From Paludibacter propionicigenes WB4 (GTDB lineage Bacteria; Bacteroidota; Bacteroidia; Bacteroidales; Paludibacteraceae), in NCBI RefSeq assembly GCF_000183135.1, contig NC_014734.1, forward strand, positions 1,116,001-1,180,000: 64,000 nucleotides of DNA, given 5' to 3'. Of the stretch, positions 27,527 to 36,906 are shown one piece after another. Numbering within the stretch: the stretch's first letter is position 1; each line of letters starts with the position of its first letter. The position numbers and the translations under genes are program-made. A model generated the notes under the pieces. It was not told the DNA's origin. It ran no database searches and saw only the letters and a program-made list of their open reading frames with translations.

Positions 27527-28666
27527 TTAATTGAAAAAACTTTTAATCACATCTACTACTCTTTTCAAATCTTCTTCTGACAGAATTGAACTTGACGGAA
27601 TACACAAACCCATATTAAATAGCTTTTCTGAAGTACCATTGACATAGCTTGGACAATTTGCAAATACTGGTTGTAGATGCATTGGCTTCCAAAGAGGTCT
27701 TGACTCAATATTGGCTGCATCGAGCGCAAGTCTCAATTCATCGGCCGTTTTACCACCGGTTTTATTTGGATCAATAAGAATAGATGTCAACCAATAGTTT
27801 GAGTGAAATAAATCAGTGGGTTCAGTTTGAAAGGAAATTCCGTCAATAGACGATAATTCATTCCGATAAAAGGAGTTAATTTCTCTTCGCTTATCCACGT
27901 GATCCTGAAGTACCAACATTTGCCCACGACCAATTCCTGCACAAATATTACTCAAACGATAATTATAGCCGATTTCTGAATGTTGGTAATGAGGTGCATT
28001 ATCACGAGCTTGTGTTGCATAGAAAACTGTTTTATGAGCTTCCTGTTCCGTGCTACAAACTAATGCACCACCACCGGATGTGGTAATTATCTTATTTCCA
28101 TTAAATGAAAGACAAGCAAATTCCCCAAATGTTCCACATTTATGTCCGTTATACTCTGAGCCCAGAGCTTCGGCAGCATCTTCTAAAACCGGTATTTCGT
28201 AACGAACAGAAATTTTCATAATCTCGTTCATCTTTGCAGGCATGCCATACAAATGAACGGGAATTATCGCTTTTGGTTTGTTCCCCGTTTGTTTAACCCT
28301 GTCAAGTATGGCTTCTTCTAAGAAAACGGGATCCATATTCCAAGTATCCGCTTCGCTATCAACAAATACAGGTTTAGCTCCTAAATAAGTGATTGGATTA
28401 GCTGAAGCTGAAAACGTAAACGATTGACAAATTACTTCATCACCTAGTCCAACACCAAGCTGCAATAATGCTAAATGTATAGCAGCAGTACCCGCACTTA
28501 AGGCCACGACTTTCTTATCTTCGCCTATATAGTTGATTAATGATTCTTCAAATGCATTTACATTGGGACCTAAAGGCACTACCCAATTTGTATCAAATGC
28601 CTCTTTAATATATTCTTGCTCTCTACCTCCCATATGCGCGAGTGAAAGCCATATTTTCTTATTCAT
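27527..28666 (-). CDS. DegT/DnrJ/EryC1-family sugar aminotransferase
   Basis: 379 residues, PLP-dependent. 'LSAGTAAIHLALLQLGVGLGDEV' at the PLP phosphate site, 'VLEDAAEALGSEYNG' with the ring-contacting Asp, and 'CLSFNGNKIITTSGGGALV' with the Schiff-base Lys are all present. The 'NPNKTGGKTADELRLALDAANIESRPLWKPMHLQP' region is typical of aminotransferases acting on UDP-4-keto-6-deoxy-sugars (PglE-like). It fits downstream of the CapD-type dehydratase for a 4-amino sugar. The precise substrate is inferred. Confidence 0.88.
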   Translation of the reverse strand: MNKKIWLSLAHMGGREQEYIKEAFDTNWVVPLGPNVNAFEESLINYIGEDKKVVALSAGTAAIHLALLQLGVGLGDEVICQSFTFSASANPITYLGAKPVFVDSEADTWNMDPVFLEEAILDRVKQTGNKPKAIIPVHLYGMPAKMNEIMKISVRYEIPVLEDAAEALGSEYNGHKCGTFGEFACLSFNGNKIITTSGGGALVCSTEQEAHKTVFYATQARDNAPHYQHSEIGYNYRLSNICAGIGRGQMLVLQDHVDKRREINSFYRNELSSIDGISFQTEPTDLFHSNYWLTSILIDPNKTGGKTADELRLALDAANIESRPLWKPMHLQPVFANCPSYVNGTSEKLFNMGLCIPSSSILSEEDLKRVVDVIKSFFN

Positions 28667-28716
28667 ATAATATTGTGTTTAGTTACTCCATTTAATTTTT
28701 GAAAATACCTTATTGA

Positions 28717-29370
28717 TTACAATTGTTGCTTTGATAAGTAATAATCAATACATATTTGAGGATAATTTTGAACTTTCATTTCGTTTATAACCTTTTTAAT
28801 ATCGAAAATATAAGACTTAAATTCTACTTTTTTTGTATCTGTATTTAAAATCAAATAACATGACTTATTAATAAATTGTCTATTCTGACCTAGACTACCA
28901 GTATTATATAGCTTGTAATCATTTAACTCACCTTCAAATTGTTGATGAGAATGTCCAATAATATAATTACAATCAATTTTTAAATCAGCAATATTGGTAT
29001 TCGCATATATATATCTATTTTCAATTGTATGCCGTATTATAAAATCATCAATTTGAAATTGATTTTCATATTGGTCGAGTACTTTAACTAAAGACTTATC
29101 AAAAGAAGCATAGCATTTTTCAAAAGAAGCTCTTGCGACAATATTTGTTCCATCATAAAATCCATCTATAAAGTATTTTTCATGATTGCCTTTTAAAACA
29201 AATACATTAGGAATATCATTTAAGAGTCGCACACATTCGTTCGTCCATGGGCCATAATTAACTATATCTCCATGGCAAACAAAAAAATCAACTTGCGATT
29301 GTTCTAGTTTAACTAATCTTTCTAGTGCAATAAGATTACCATGCACATCGCCAAAAATTAAAATTTTCAT
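28717..29370 (-). CDS. Metallophosphoesterase
   Basis: 217 residues of the calcineurin-like fold, YfcE/MJ0936-like in layout: 'IFGDVHGNLIALERL' (metal 1), 'CHGDIVNYGPWTNECV', 'LKGNHEK', 'IIGHSHQQFEG' and 'YNTGSLGQNR'. All metal ligands are present. Its start overlaps the stop of the SDR gene by 4 bp (ATGA), so they are likely translated together. Phosphoesterases of this type are unusual inside polysaccharide loci; a role in hydrolysing a phosphorylated intermediate of the neighbouring enzymes is only a guess. Confidence 0.85.
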   Translation of the reverse strand: MKILIFGDVHGNLIALERLVKLEQSQVDFFVCHGDIVNYGPWTNECVRLLNDIPNVFVLKGNHEKYFIDGFYDGTNIVARASFEKCYASFDKSLVKVLDQYENQFQIDDFIIRHTIENRYIYANTNIADLKIDCNYIIGHSHQQFEGELNDYKLYNTGSLGQNRQFINKSCYLILNTDTKKVEFKSYIFDIKKVINEMKVQNYPQICIDYYLSKQQL

Positions 29371-30176
29371 ACTAACATTTTCTTTATTCCATCAGAAAAG
29401 GATGTTAATGGCTTCCATCCAAGCTCATCAAATGTATTTCGAGGATTAAAATAATAAGATTGTCCTGTTTCTGTCCCTTCAAACTCGATAGAACATTCAA
29501 TCCATTTTTTTATTTCAAAAGAAACTTTTTTATTTGAGATAGAAATGCCAGTAGCACCTAAATATATTCTATTTTCGTTATTTAACGCACTAGCCAAACA
29601 AATATTAACAGCATCATCTATATATATATAATCTTGTTCTCTTTCACCTTTTCCAAATAATATAATTTTATTATTACTTTTAGCAGAAGCAATAATATGG
29701 GGAATAAAGGAATTATTAGAAATGCCAGGTCCATAAATATAAGTTAACCTTACAATGGAAAATCGTTTCATTGCTCTAACAACGAACTCACCGGCCAATT
29801 TGGACAGAGCATACAAACTTGGATTATAATATGGAGAACATTCTGTAATTATATCACTACTATTTCCATAAACATTTGTACTAGATATATAAATCATTTT
29901 AGATCTATAAAATTTAACTGAATATTTATACAAGATATTGTTTATCTCTAATAATTCATAATGAGAATTTGTATAATTACCGGATGAATAAAAAACAAAA
30001 TCTGGACAAATATCCAAGTCTAACAATTCACTACTAGTCAAAATCCTAGCCTTATTGTTTATCCTATCATACTTTGAATTGTAGATGGCCACTACTTCAA
30101 AATCACAGCTTATTAGTTTATTAACCAATTCACTCCCTAAAAATCCATTTGCACCTACAACAACTGCTAATTTCAT
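29367..30176 (-). CDS. NAD-dependent epimerase/dehydratase (SDR)
   Basis: 269 residues. Rossmann start 'AVVGANGFLGSELVNKL', catalytic 'YISSTNVYGNS' and 'YALSKLAGE' (YxxxK). 'RLTYIYGPGISNNSFIPHI' and 'DYIYIDDAVNICLASAL' are typical of nucleotide-sugar epimerases and reductases. Shorter than UDP-sugar epimerases of about 310-340 residues. It starts 4 bp after the ATP-grasp gene and overlaps the phosphoesterase gene. The substrate is unknown; the ATP-grasp partner suggests a rare modification. Confidence 0.82.
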   Translation of the reverse strand: MKLAVVVGANGFLGSELVNKLISCDFEVVAIYNSKYDRINNKARILTSSELLDLDICPDFVFYSSGNYTNSHYELLEINNILYKYSVKFYRSKMIYISSTNVYGNSSDIITECSPYYNPSLYALSKLAGEFVVRAMKRFSIVRLTYIYGPGISNNSFIPHIIASAKSNNKIILFGKGEREQDYIYIDDAVNICLASALNNENRIYLGATGISISNKKVSFEIKKWIECSIEFEGTETGQSYYFNPRNTFDELGWKPLTSFSDGIKKMLV

Positions 30177-30180
30177 GTTC

Positions 30181-31230
30181 TTATTTCTTAAGGCAAAAAC
30201 TATAAAATATCGGATTTAAATTTTCAAATACTCCTTCAGTGCTCAATGTATTTAATTCCTGTTCATCAATAAAAAGATCAGACCAAGTTCTCAACACAAT
30301 ACCATTTTTAAGCTTAGGCTCATTAATTTCAATACCTAACAAATAATACTTCAATAATTCACTTACTTCATTAAATCCAAAAAAGTGTCTCAAAGGAGTT
30401 GTTCCACTAAACCTACCATTTATTTCAAAAATAACGGGCTTACCATTTAGTATCCTAAATTGAAAATTTACTGGCCCATCTGGATTTAGCTTCTCTGCTA
30501 TTTTAATAATAAATTCATCATACATTGAAGTTAAGTCATTCCTATAAGCTCTATACGTATTTCCATCTCTTAAATCACGCTTCAATGTTACAATTGCTTT
30601 GCATTTCCCATTTATTACGATACACCCAGAAGTATATTCACCTTCTTCGTCTGATAAAAATTGCTGCACAACAAGATTACTTTCTGGATGATAAAGCTCC
30701 ATCAATTCTTCATGATTCTCAATTTTCTTAACTCCTTGGGAGCGTGCCCCGTCAAGTGGCTTTGCAAACAATGGAAAACCTATTTTCTTTTCAATATGAA
30801 GTAACTTCTCAATATCATTAGCCATAACTGATAGTGGAAATGGGAAATCATTGCGTTCTAAAAATGATGCAGTTAGGAATTTATCATTTGCGATACTAAT
30901 GACTTCTTCACTACTTACAATTACTCTGCAATTGTAAGTATCTAAAAACTCCTTGTTATGCTTTGCAAATATTGGTAATTCAACATCAGTTCCAACTAAA
31001 ATTGCGTCAATATTGTATTTTACTACTATATTTTTAATAAAATCAATGTAATTCACTTCTGTGACTTTTGGAATAGTAATCGCATAATCTCCAAGCCAAT
31101 GACCTGTTGAACGAGGGTCAGGATCTCCTGTAAATATCTTTTTAGGGAAATCAGATACTTGCAACAGTCTCAAAATACCCTGCCCCAATAATGCGCCGGC
31201 TCCAGTTACTAATATATTTTTCTTTTTCAT
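30181..31230 (-). CDS. ATP-grasp enzyme of polysaccharide locus
   Basis: 349 residues. The N-terminal part 'ILVTGAGALLGQGILRLLQ' looks like a Rossmann-type pre-ATP-grasp domain. The ATP-grasp part shows 'FPLFAKPLDGARSQGVKKIEN', 'VVQQFLSDEEGEYTSGCIVI' and the metal-binding 'VIFEINGRFSGTTP'. Relatives are carbamoyl-phosphate-synthase-large-chain-like. Such enzymes form carboxylate-amine bonds, so it may attach an amino acid or acid to a sugar. That is inference. The acceptor is not visible. Confidence 0.82.
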   Translation of the reverse strand: MKKKNILVTGAGALLGQGILRLLQVSDFPKKIFTGDPDPRSTGHWLGDYAITIPKVTEVNYIDFIKNIVVKYNIDAILVGTDVELPIFAKHNKEFLDTYNCRVIVSSEEVISIANDKFLTASFLERNDFPFPLSVMANDIEKLLHIEKKIGFPLFAKPLDGARSQGVKKIENHEELMELYHPESNLVVQQFLSDEEGEYTSGCIVINGKCKAIVTLKRDLRDGNTYRAYRNDLTSMYDEFIIKIAEKLNPDGPVNFQFRILNGKPVIFEINGRFSGTTPLRHFFGFNEVSELLKYYLLGIEINEPKLKNGIVLRTWSDLFIDEQELNTLSTEGVFENLNPIFYSFCLKK

Positions 31231-31570
31231 AATCTTTATTTTTCTTATTTATTTAATTATAATCTACAAATATCAACTTCTTAATATCTTCAATTTAGAA
31301 AATACTTCTATTTTTGTTTAAACAAACTTGAAAGAATACTTATTAATATGTTATATACAAAAATTCGGTCTTTAACGGGTAAACAAGTAAGTTGATTATT
31401 AACTGTAATATTATATCTGACATCACAAAAGTGATTGACTCTAAATTTAGAACAACGAAAGTCTTGAACTATAAGATTCAGACTACTGTTAACACACTAA
31501 TCAACTTATATGCATAGAAATTCACTTTAAAAATTCAAAATTATTCAGCTACTTACAAGCAAAAGTGTTA
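31231..31570. other. 340-bp AT-rich gap with an 11-bp inverted repeat
   Basis: No gene seen on either strand. TAAGTTGATTA (31388-31398) is repeated inverted as TAATCAACTTA (31498-31508), both next to a TTAAC/GTTAAC, which marks out a 121-bp segment. No TAnnTTTG match was found for the minus strand, so a promoter is not supported. It could be the trace of an inserted element or an RNA structure. Confidence 0.45.
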
Positions 31571-32251
31571 TCAAACAACAATGTTTCTAATTAACATAAA
31601 AGCTTCAGCTCGTTGTTTATTTATTGTCGAACCTCTTAATTTAGAAAGAGAAATAAGTGACTCAATTGAACGAGATGCAGGAAAATCTCTTAATTGGGAT
31701 TTATAACATTTCATTGCATCAATCTTTGAAGTAAATTCATCAAAAGTTACTGAAACAAAAACATTTGGAATAAAAGCTTCTGAACCGAAAGGAGAACACC
31801 ATTCTGTCTCTGATAATGTTTCATATGCTAAGATTCTTGTAACCGAATAGTCACCTACAGGTCTACAAGCTACTAAAGAGATATCGTATACAACTTTATG
31901 GTCAATATGGATATCTCCTCTCCAAGGGATATATACAGTCTGAATATTATATTCGCTAATTGTAGCTGATACTTTGGCAGACATTTTATACTTTGGGAAT
32001 TGATCGAGTGCAGGAGCAGGAAAATCAAAGAATATTGTTTTCTTAACTCCTAAGAGTTCATGAGCTTCTAGAGCTTCGCTGCGAACACTTGCAACCACTT
32101 CTTCTTTATATAATTCTGGATCACCAACATGTGCGTTGGTCATAATTATTACATAAACATCGTCTCCCTCTAGTACATGCTTTCTCATTACTGCACCACA
32201 ACCTAATATCTCATCATCTGGATGTGGCGCAATTATTAATATATTACTCAT
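31571..32251 (-). CDS. PIG-L family deacetylase
   Basis: 226 residues. 'IIAPHPDDEILGCGAVM' contains the AHPDDE-type zinc site, 'VYIPWRGDIHIDHKVVYDISLVA' contains the HxxH part. The family removes N-acetyl groups from sugars such as GlcNAc-type units or related N-acyl substrates. Its start overlaps the end of the PLP-fold gene by 4 bp. Here it could expose an amino group for reacylation by the neighbours. Confidence 0.9.
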   Translation of the reverse strand: MSNILIIAPHPDDEILGCGAVMRKHVLEGDDVYVIIMTNAHVGDPELYKEEVVASVRSEALEAHELLGVKKTIFFDFPAPALDQFPKYKMSAKVSATISEYNIQTVYIPWRGDIHIDHKVVYDISLVACRPVGDYSVTRILAYETLSETEWCSPFGSEAFIPNVFVSVTFDEFTSKIDAMKCYKSQLRDFPASRSIESLISLSKLRGSTINKQRAEAFMLIRNIVV

Positions 32252-33216
32252 TTCATTATTTTCTTTATTGTGGAATATACATAATCTAACTCAGTACAAC
32301 CATAACGTTGATCAATCGGAATTGGGATCAAGTAGGATGATAATTTGTTTTCAAAAGATTTTTTTTCAGTTTCATTTAATAGGTAATTCCACCAACGACC
32401 AGTATATATCTGATTTTGATTCAATTTTTCAACAATTTCATCATCATATATTACCAAAGGATAGATTAATGGGACGCAACTATCATCATAACAAACTATT
32501 GGATCAATCATATTTAACTCTTTATAGAGTGAATGAGCATATTTAAAATTATTAATTCTCTTACTTTTAATTTCATTATACGGTTCATTTTTCAATAAAG
32601 CATGTGTAAGTTTGGACATCTGCATAATATTAGATCGGTCAATTCTCTCTTCATTTTTCATTCTAGAGGAATATGCCTTGTTGCAACCAACTTCAATTCT
32701 TTCAAATAAAAAACCAGCAGTTGAAGAAGAATAGTCTAACGAATACTCTTCCAGATAATTTGAAACTCCTTCTCCAATAACATAGCATCCGTCAGGCACA
32801 CCAAAAAATTTTCTAGGAGAATATACATTTAAGCATTCATTTATAGGACTGGAATAGAATGCCTGAGCATTATCAATTATCACATTTTCGTATGCTGAAA
32901 CTAAATATTTCATTCGTTCTCTACCCATAACACCAAAATAATTTACAATTAAAATTGCAGCATTATTCTCAATATGATTTATCTGAGGTTCAAAACTTTC
33001 TGATATTTTGTAATAGCTGATCTTAATGTCTTTACTTAACAAAAAATCACGAACAGTGAAGCACTCATAATATGGCAAGTAAACCGTATCACAGTTGAGG
33101 ATTCTGAGACAGTGATAGATTCCACATCTTGCAGAATTCAACCGAACGACATTATCACCTACATAATATTCCTTATCAGAGCGTAAATCTAATTCAATAT
33201 AACTGCCAATTTCCAT
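32248..33216 (-). CDS. PLP-fold (DegT-like) protein of unknown function
   Basis: 322 residues from ATG 33216; a GTG 27 bp upstream would overlap WbqC. It is a diverged aminotransferase-like protein: 'LNSARCGIYHCLRIL' at the place of the phosphate site, 'VIIDNAQAFYSS' with the expected Asp, and 'VYSPRKFFGVPDGCYVIG' where SPRKFFG places a Lys at the Schiff-base position. Other DegT motifs are weak and the sequence is rich in Tyr, Asn and Ile. It may still be a working PLP enzyme. It overlaps the PIG-L gene by 4 bp. I do not assign a reaction. Confidence 0.6.
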   Translation of the reverse strand: MEIGSYIELDLRSDKEYYVGDNVVRLNSARCGIYHCLRILNCDTVYLPYYECFTVRDFLLSKDIKISYYKISESFEPQINHIENNAAILIVNYFGVMGRERMKYLVSAYENVIIDNAQAFYSSPINECLNVYSPRKFFGVPDGCYVIGEGVSNYLEEYSLDYSSSTAGFLFERIEVGCNKAYSSRMKNEERIDRSNIMQMSKLTHALLKNEPYNEIKSKRINNFKYAHSLYKELNMIDPIVCYDDSCVPLIYPLVIYDDEIVEKLNQNQIYTGRWWNYLLNETEKKSFENKLSSYLIPIPIDQRYGCTELDYVYSTIKKIMK

Positions 33217-33220
33217 TCGT

Positions 33221-33883
33221 TTACCACCATTTTTTAAATCCACAATTCATAACATAATCAATAACAGACATGCAAGGAATAAAATTACCCCATTGCTGAG
33301 GATATTCAAAAGGCTCGAAGTGAGTATATTCAAGTTGTATTCCCCTATTTGTAAAATGTTCTTCCACTTGATATGCTTTCGCTCCATTACCTGAATAATA
33401 TCTTGTTCCACCAACAGCTTTACAAATATCAATCACCCTCTCCTCGTTAAATGTACTCAAATTAAGATCTGATGACAACAAAAATTTTGTTTGAATTCCA
33501 AATCCATCACAGAAATAACGAATAATTGTTTCATTCAATTTTGAAATATCAGGGTAGGTTTTCATAATTATATTTTCAAAGTCAGGGAATACTTCTTCGT
33601 AATATGGAGCTCGCCGATAAAACATGCTAATAGATTTTAGATGCTTTTCACGCCATTTTAATTCATCTTTTGTACGAACCTCATTAATTTTATACCCTAG
33701 TTTTTGTTCTACTGGAATTTTTATCTTTAACTCTCCTTGAGGTGATTTTATACGATTCCAATTGTGAATATTGTCTGTAGAAAATTGGGCATCATCAAGA
33801 AAAACAAAAACATCTGACAATGCTATTTTATTAAAATAGCCTAACCAAGGTAGGTAATCGGGTTGGTGAATTGATACTAGCAT
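33221..33883 (-). CDS. WbqC family protein
   Basis: 220 residues. 'VSIHQPDYLPWLGYFNKIALSDVFVFLDDAQFSTDN' followed by 'WNRIKSPQGELKIKIPV' is the WbqC family signature. Members occur in O-antigen loci and are thought to help make or transfer modified amino sugars, but the reaction is not established to my knowledge. It overlaps the sugar transferase gene by 7 bp and is followed by the PLP-fold and PIG-L genes. Confidence 0.88.
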   Translation of the reverse strand: MLVSIHQPDYLPWLGYFNKIALSDVFVFLDDAQFSTDNIHNWNRIKSPQGELKIKIPVEQKLGYKINEVRTKDELKWREKHLKSISMFYRRAPYYEEVFPDFENIIMKTYPDISKLNETIIRYFCDGFGIQTKFLLSSDLNLSTFNEERVIDICKAVGGTRYYSGNGAKAYQVEEHFTNRGIQLEYTHFEPFEYPQQWGNFIPCMSVIDYVMNCGFKKWW

Positions 33884-34485
33884 TTACGTTGAGGTTTATC
33901 GTTTGAATAAATATTATCGGTTTTAACAAAAACAAGTAACGATTTGATAAACAATTTAGCATCTAAAATGAAACTTTGTTTACTAACATACTCTACATCT
34001 ATAGGTATATTAATGCTCCAATCATGTATTTCTCTACACCGTATTGCAGCCAATCCGCTAATACCTGGTTTAACAAGGAATCTCCGTCTATCAAATTCAT
34101 TATAATCTTCAATTTTATACGGAAAATTGATTACAGGAGGTCGAGGTCCAATAAAACTCATATCACCTAATAAAATATTAATTAATTGAGGAATTTCGTC
34201 CAAACTTGTCTTTCGAAGAAATGATCCTATTTTAGTAATTCTTGGATCTCCATTAAAAGTCTCTAAACCTGTACCTTTTTCAATGGCATGATCTACCATA
34301 GAGCGAAATTTAAATATTCGAAAAGTTCGCCCCCCTTTACCTAACCTTTCTTGTCTAAAGAAAACTGGACCATTAGAATCAAACTTTATCAAAATAGCTA
34401 GAGCAAAAAAAACAGGAGATAGTAAAATTAATCCTATAAGAGCTAAAATAAAATCTAGAATGGGTTTAATAAAAAATCTATACAT
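33877..34485 (-). CDS. Initiating sugar-phosphate transferase, PglC-type
   Basis: 202 residues, the small bacterial sugar-transferase form. One N-terminal membrane-embedded helix (about 8-34) is followed by 'SNGPVFFRQERLGKGGRTFRIFKFRSM', 'RITKIGSFLRKTSLDEIPQLINILLGDMSFIGPRPP', and 'RRRFLVKPGISGLAAI'. These enzymes load the first sugar phosphate on undecaprenyl phosphate on the inner face of the membrane, starting the repeat unit. The short form usually takes UDP-activated acetamido sugars; a product of the CapD or FnlA branch would suit. Confidence 0.9.
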   Translation of the reverse strand: MYRFFIKPILDFILALIGLILLSPVFFALAILIKFDSNGPVFFRQERLGKGGRTFRIFKFRSMVDHAIEKGTGLETFNGDPRITKIGSFLRKTSLDEIPQLINILLGDMSFIGPRPPVINFPYKIEDYNEFDRRRFLVKPGISGLAAIRCREIHDWSINIPIDVEYVSKQSFILDAKLFIKSLLVFVKTDNIYSNDKPQRKC

Positions 34486-34498
34486 ACTTTTCGAATAA

Positions 34499-35686
34499 TT
34501 ATTTGTTTAGAAAGTCCATTATCTTGTGATATGCATATTCCGCAGTCATATTCTTACAATAATAGTGATAACCATTTTCTCCCATCTCATCACGAAGATC
34601 TTGGGAGTGATAGAGTTTGTCAAAATTGGCTTTTAATGTTTTTAAATCACCTCCATATGACCAAAGTCCAGAATTAGTAGATTCCAATAATTCACCATAG
34701 TCAGTTACGTAATCTATAGAGGCTAAAATAGGAATAGACATATTAAAATACGATATCGTTTTACTTGGAATATTTGGAATTTTAAGGTTCTCATTGAGAC
34801 TAATCAGACCCAAGTTACATTGAGCCATCAACTTCTGGTACTCATCTCTGGGAATAAAATCGTAGAACTTTATATTTGTCAACTGAATTTGCTGAGCTCT
34901 TATTTTAAGTTTTTTGAAAGATGTTCCATTGCCAATTAATAAGAAAATAACATCATTATACTCCATACATGCTTGCGCCAAAGCCAAAATATTCTCCATC
35001 TTTTGGGAAACACCCATATTTCCACCATATACAGATACAAACTTACCTTTCAATTCGTATTTTGTCCTTAAATCATCATCTTTTTCTACTTTAACTTGAG
35101 GAGACTGAAAGTTATCCAAAATATGGAGTTTCGCAGCATTTAGATCCGGATAATAATATTTTACAAATTCAATATTGCCTTGCGACATACACCCAATACC
35201 ATCTGCCAACTGGTACATTTTTTTTTCTAAGTAGCGATAATATCTACATATTATCCCTTTCTCCTTTATAATACCCAGTCCCACTGCATCCTGCCAAATA
35301 TAGTCACGCAACAATAAATAGAACGAACATTTAAACTTTTTCTTTAAAACTTGCATAATTAATGCAAATTCCAAAGGTGGAGTATGGCAAATGATTAAAT
35401 CAACATGAATATTTGAAAAGTACTTTTTGATAGCTAACAAATACTGAGGTATTAGCATTTGATAAGCTATACCTTTTTTTACATTACCAACTCCAAACAA
35501 AGTTAAAGTTTTCACTCGTAGGACTTCTACTTTATTTTCTACACTGATATGAGTCTTTTCCTTAGCTGTCGGCGCAACTGTATAAACCTTATGCCCTTGT
35601 TTGATATATTCCTGAATCAAATCCCCATACATATTGGACGAGTTGTTTAAATCAGGGAGAGCAATTGTCAGAAATAAAACATTCAT
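34499..35686 (-). CDS. wbuB: Glycosyltransferase family 4, WbuB-like (probable FucNAc transferase)
   Basis: 395 residues from ATG 35686, where the start overlaps the stop of fnlC by 4 bp (ATGA); a reading four codons longer is possible. GT4 features: '[22 protein letters not shown]', '[14 protein letters not shown]', '[24 protein letters not shown]', '[21 protein letters not shown]'. Immediate coupling to the fnlA-fnlB-fnlC cassette matches the fnl-wbuB arrangement known from E. coli O26, where WbuB transfers L-FucNAc. Donor assignment is inferred from context. Confidence 0.8.
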   Translation of the reverse strand: MNVLFLTIALPDLNNSSNMYGDLIQEYIKQGHKVYTVAPTAKEKTHISVENKVEVLRVKTLTLFGVGNVKKGIAYQMLIPQYLLAIKKYFSNIHVDLIICHTPPLEFALIMQVLKKKFKCSFYLLLRDYIWQDAVGLGIIKEKGIICRYYRYLEKKMYQLADGIGCMSQGNIEFVKYYYPDLNAAKLHILDNFQSPQVKVEKDDDLRTKYELKGKFVSVYGGNMGVSQKMENILALAQACMEYNDVIFLLIGNGTSFKKLKIRAQQIQLTNIKFYDFIPRDEYQKLMAQCNLGLISLNENLKIPNIPSKTISYFNMSIPILASIDYVTDYGELLESTNSGLWSYGGDLKTLKANFDKLYHSQDLRDEMGENGYHYYCKNMTAEYAYHKIMDFLNK

Positions 35687-36828
35687 ACTTCTTGCCATAC
35701 TACTCTCTTCACATAATCAGTATAAGAGAGTATAATTCGAACCACTTTATCACTAACATTTGGCATACTATAATCTGCCACAGGTCTGAAATTACGGTCA
35801 GCACCTTTTTGTTGGGTTTCTAATTGTACCAGCCCTTGCATTACACGTTCGGGATTTAGTCCCACCATCATCACCGAAGCTTCTTCCATTGCTTCCGGGC
35901 GCTCATGCGCTTCCCTGATATTAAGCGCTCTAAAATTAAGGATAGATGATTCTTCACTTATAGTTCCACTGTCTGACAATACAGCTTTTGCATTCATTTG
36001 TAGAGCAATGTAGTCACTCAGTCCCATAGGTTTCATCAACTTTACATTCTCATGAAATTTGAGATCATGTTTATCAATCATTTTTCGGGTACGGGGATGA
36101 GTGGAAACAATAACCGGTAAATTATAGGTTGAAGCCACAATATTTAAAATTTCTACTAAATGAAAAAAGTTTTTTTCAGAGGCAATATTCTCTTCACGGT
36201 GAGCTGAAACCACAAAATAGTTTTCAGCAGTTAACGATAAGTCTTCAAGGATCGTCGAAGCTTTTACCTTAGGTAAATAAGTAGTTAATACTTCATACAT
36301 CGGACTTCCAGTTTTGATAATCCGATCCGGTCGTAAGCCTTCTGCCAACAAATATTCACGAGCAATATCACTATACGTCAGGTTAATATCAGCGGTGTGA
36401 TCTACTATCTTACGATTGCTTTCTTCCGGCACACGTTGATCGAAACAGCGATTGCCTGCTTCCATGTGAAAAATAGGAATATGTCGTTTTTTAGCTGCAA
36501 TTGCGCATAAGCATGAATTTGTATCACCCAATACTAAGAATGCATCGGGTTGAACCTCCTCCAGTACAGAATCAATATTTATAAGAATTAAGCCGGCAGT
36601 TTCAGTAGCATTTTTACCGGCAGCGTTCAAAAAATAGTCGGGTGTACGTAATCCTAAATCTTCAAAAAAGACTTCGTTTAATTCGTAGTCGTAGTTCTGA
36701 CCTGTATGAACCAAGATATGTTCAATAGCATCCGATGCATCTAATTTTTGTAAAACACATGATAAACGTATTATCTCAGGTCTTGTGCCAACAACTGTTA
36801 GCACTTTTAATTTCTTAATATTGTTCAT
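35683..36828 (-). CDS. fnlC: UDP-sugar 2-epimerase FnlC/CapG
   Basis: 381 residues of the non-hydrolysing UDP-GlcNAc 2-epimerase family: '[15 protein letters not shown]', '[19 protein letters not shown]', '[24 protein letters not shown]', '[11 protein letters not shown]', '[16 protein letters not shown]'. The [12 protein letters not shown] segment is the form found in FnlC/CapG, which makes UDP-L-FucNAc in the last step from the talo-sugar. Position after fnlA-fnlB supports this over a WecB (ManNAc) role. It overlaps wbuB by 4 bp. Confidence 0.88.
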   Translation of the reverse strand: MNNIKKLKVLTVVGTRPEIIRLSCVLQKLDASDAIEHILVHTGQNYDYELNEVFFEDLGLRTPDYFLNAAGKNATETAGLILINIDSVLEEVQPDAFLVLGDTNSCLCAIAAKKRHIPIFHMEAGNRCFDQRVPEESNRKIVDHTADINLTYSDIAREYLLAEGLRPDRIIKTGSPMYEVLTTYLPKVKASTILEDLSLTAENYFVVSAHREENIASEKNFFHLVEILNIVASTYNLPVIVSTHPRTRKMIDKHDLKFHENVKLMKPMGLSDYIALQMNAKAVLSDSGTISEESSILNFRALNIREAHERPEAMEEASVMMVGLNPERVMQGLVQLETQQKGADRNFRPVADYSMPNVSDKVVRIILSYTDYVKRVVWQEV

Positions 36829-36885
36829 TTATATGAGTAGTATGATTCTTTTAAATATTAGTATGATCTTCAACTGATATTTTAT

Positions 36886-36906
36886 TCCCCTTTAGAGGTT
36901 AGGGGT
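36886..36906 (-). repeat. Dispersed CCCCTAA-AAAGGGG element spanning the fnlB stop
   Basis: On the minus strand ACCCCTAAC-CTC-TAAAGGGGA forms a GC-rich palindrome-like element. It supplies the last codons of fnlB (Thr-Pro-Asn-Leu-stop). Two further copies sit at 50638-50662 and 50736-50758. Confidence 0.65.

Noticed and set aside
35683-36828. Plain UDP-GlcNAc 2-epimerase (WecB) for ManNAc
   Set aside because: The [12 protein letters not shown] form and the direct link to fnlA-fnlB fit FnlC/CapG better.
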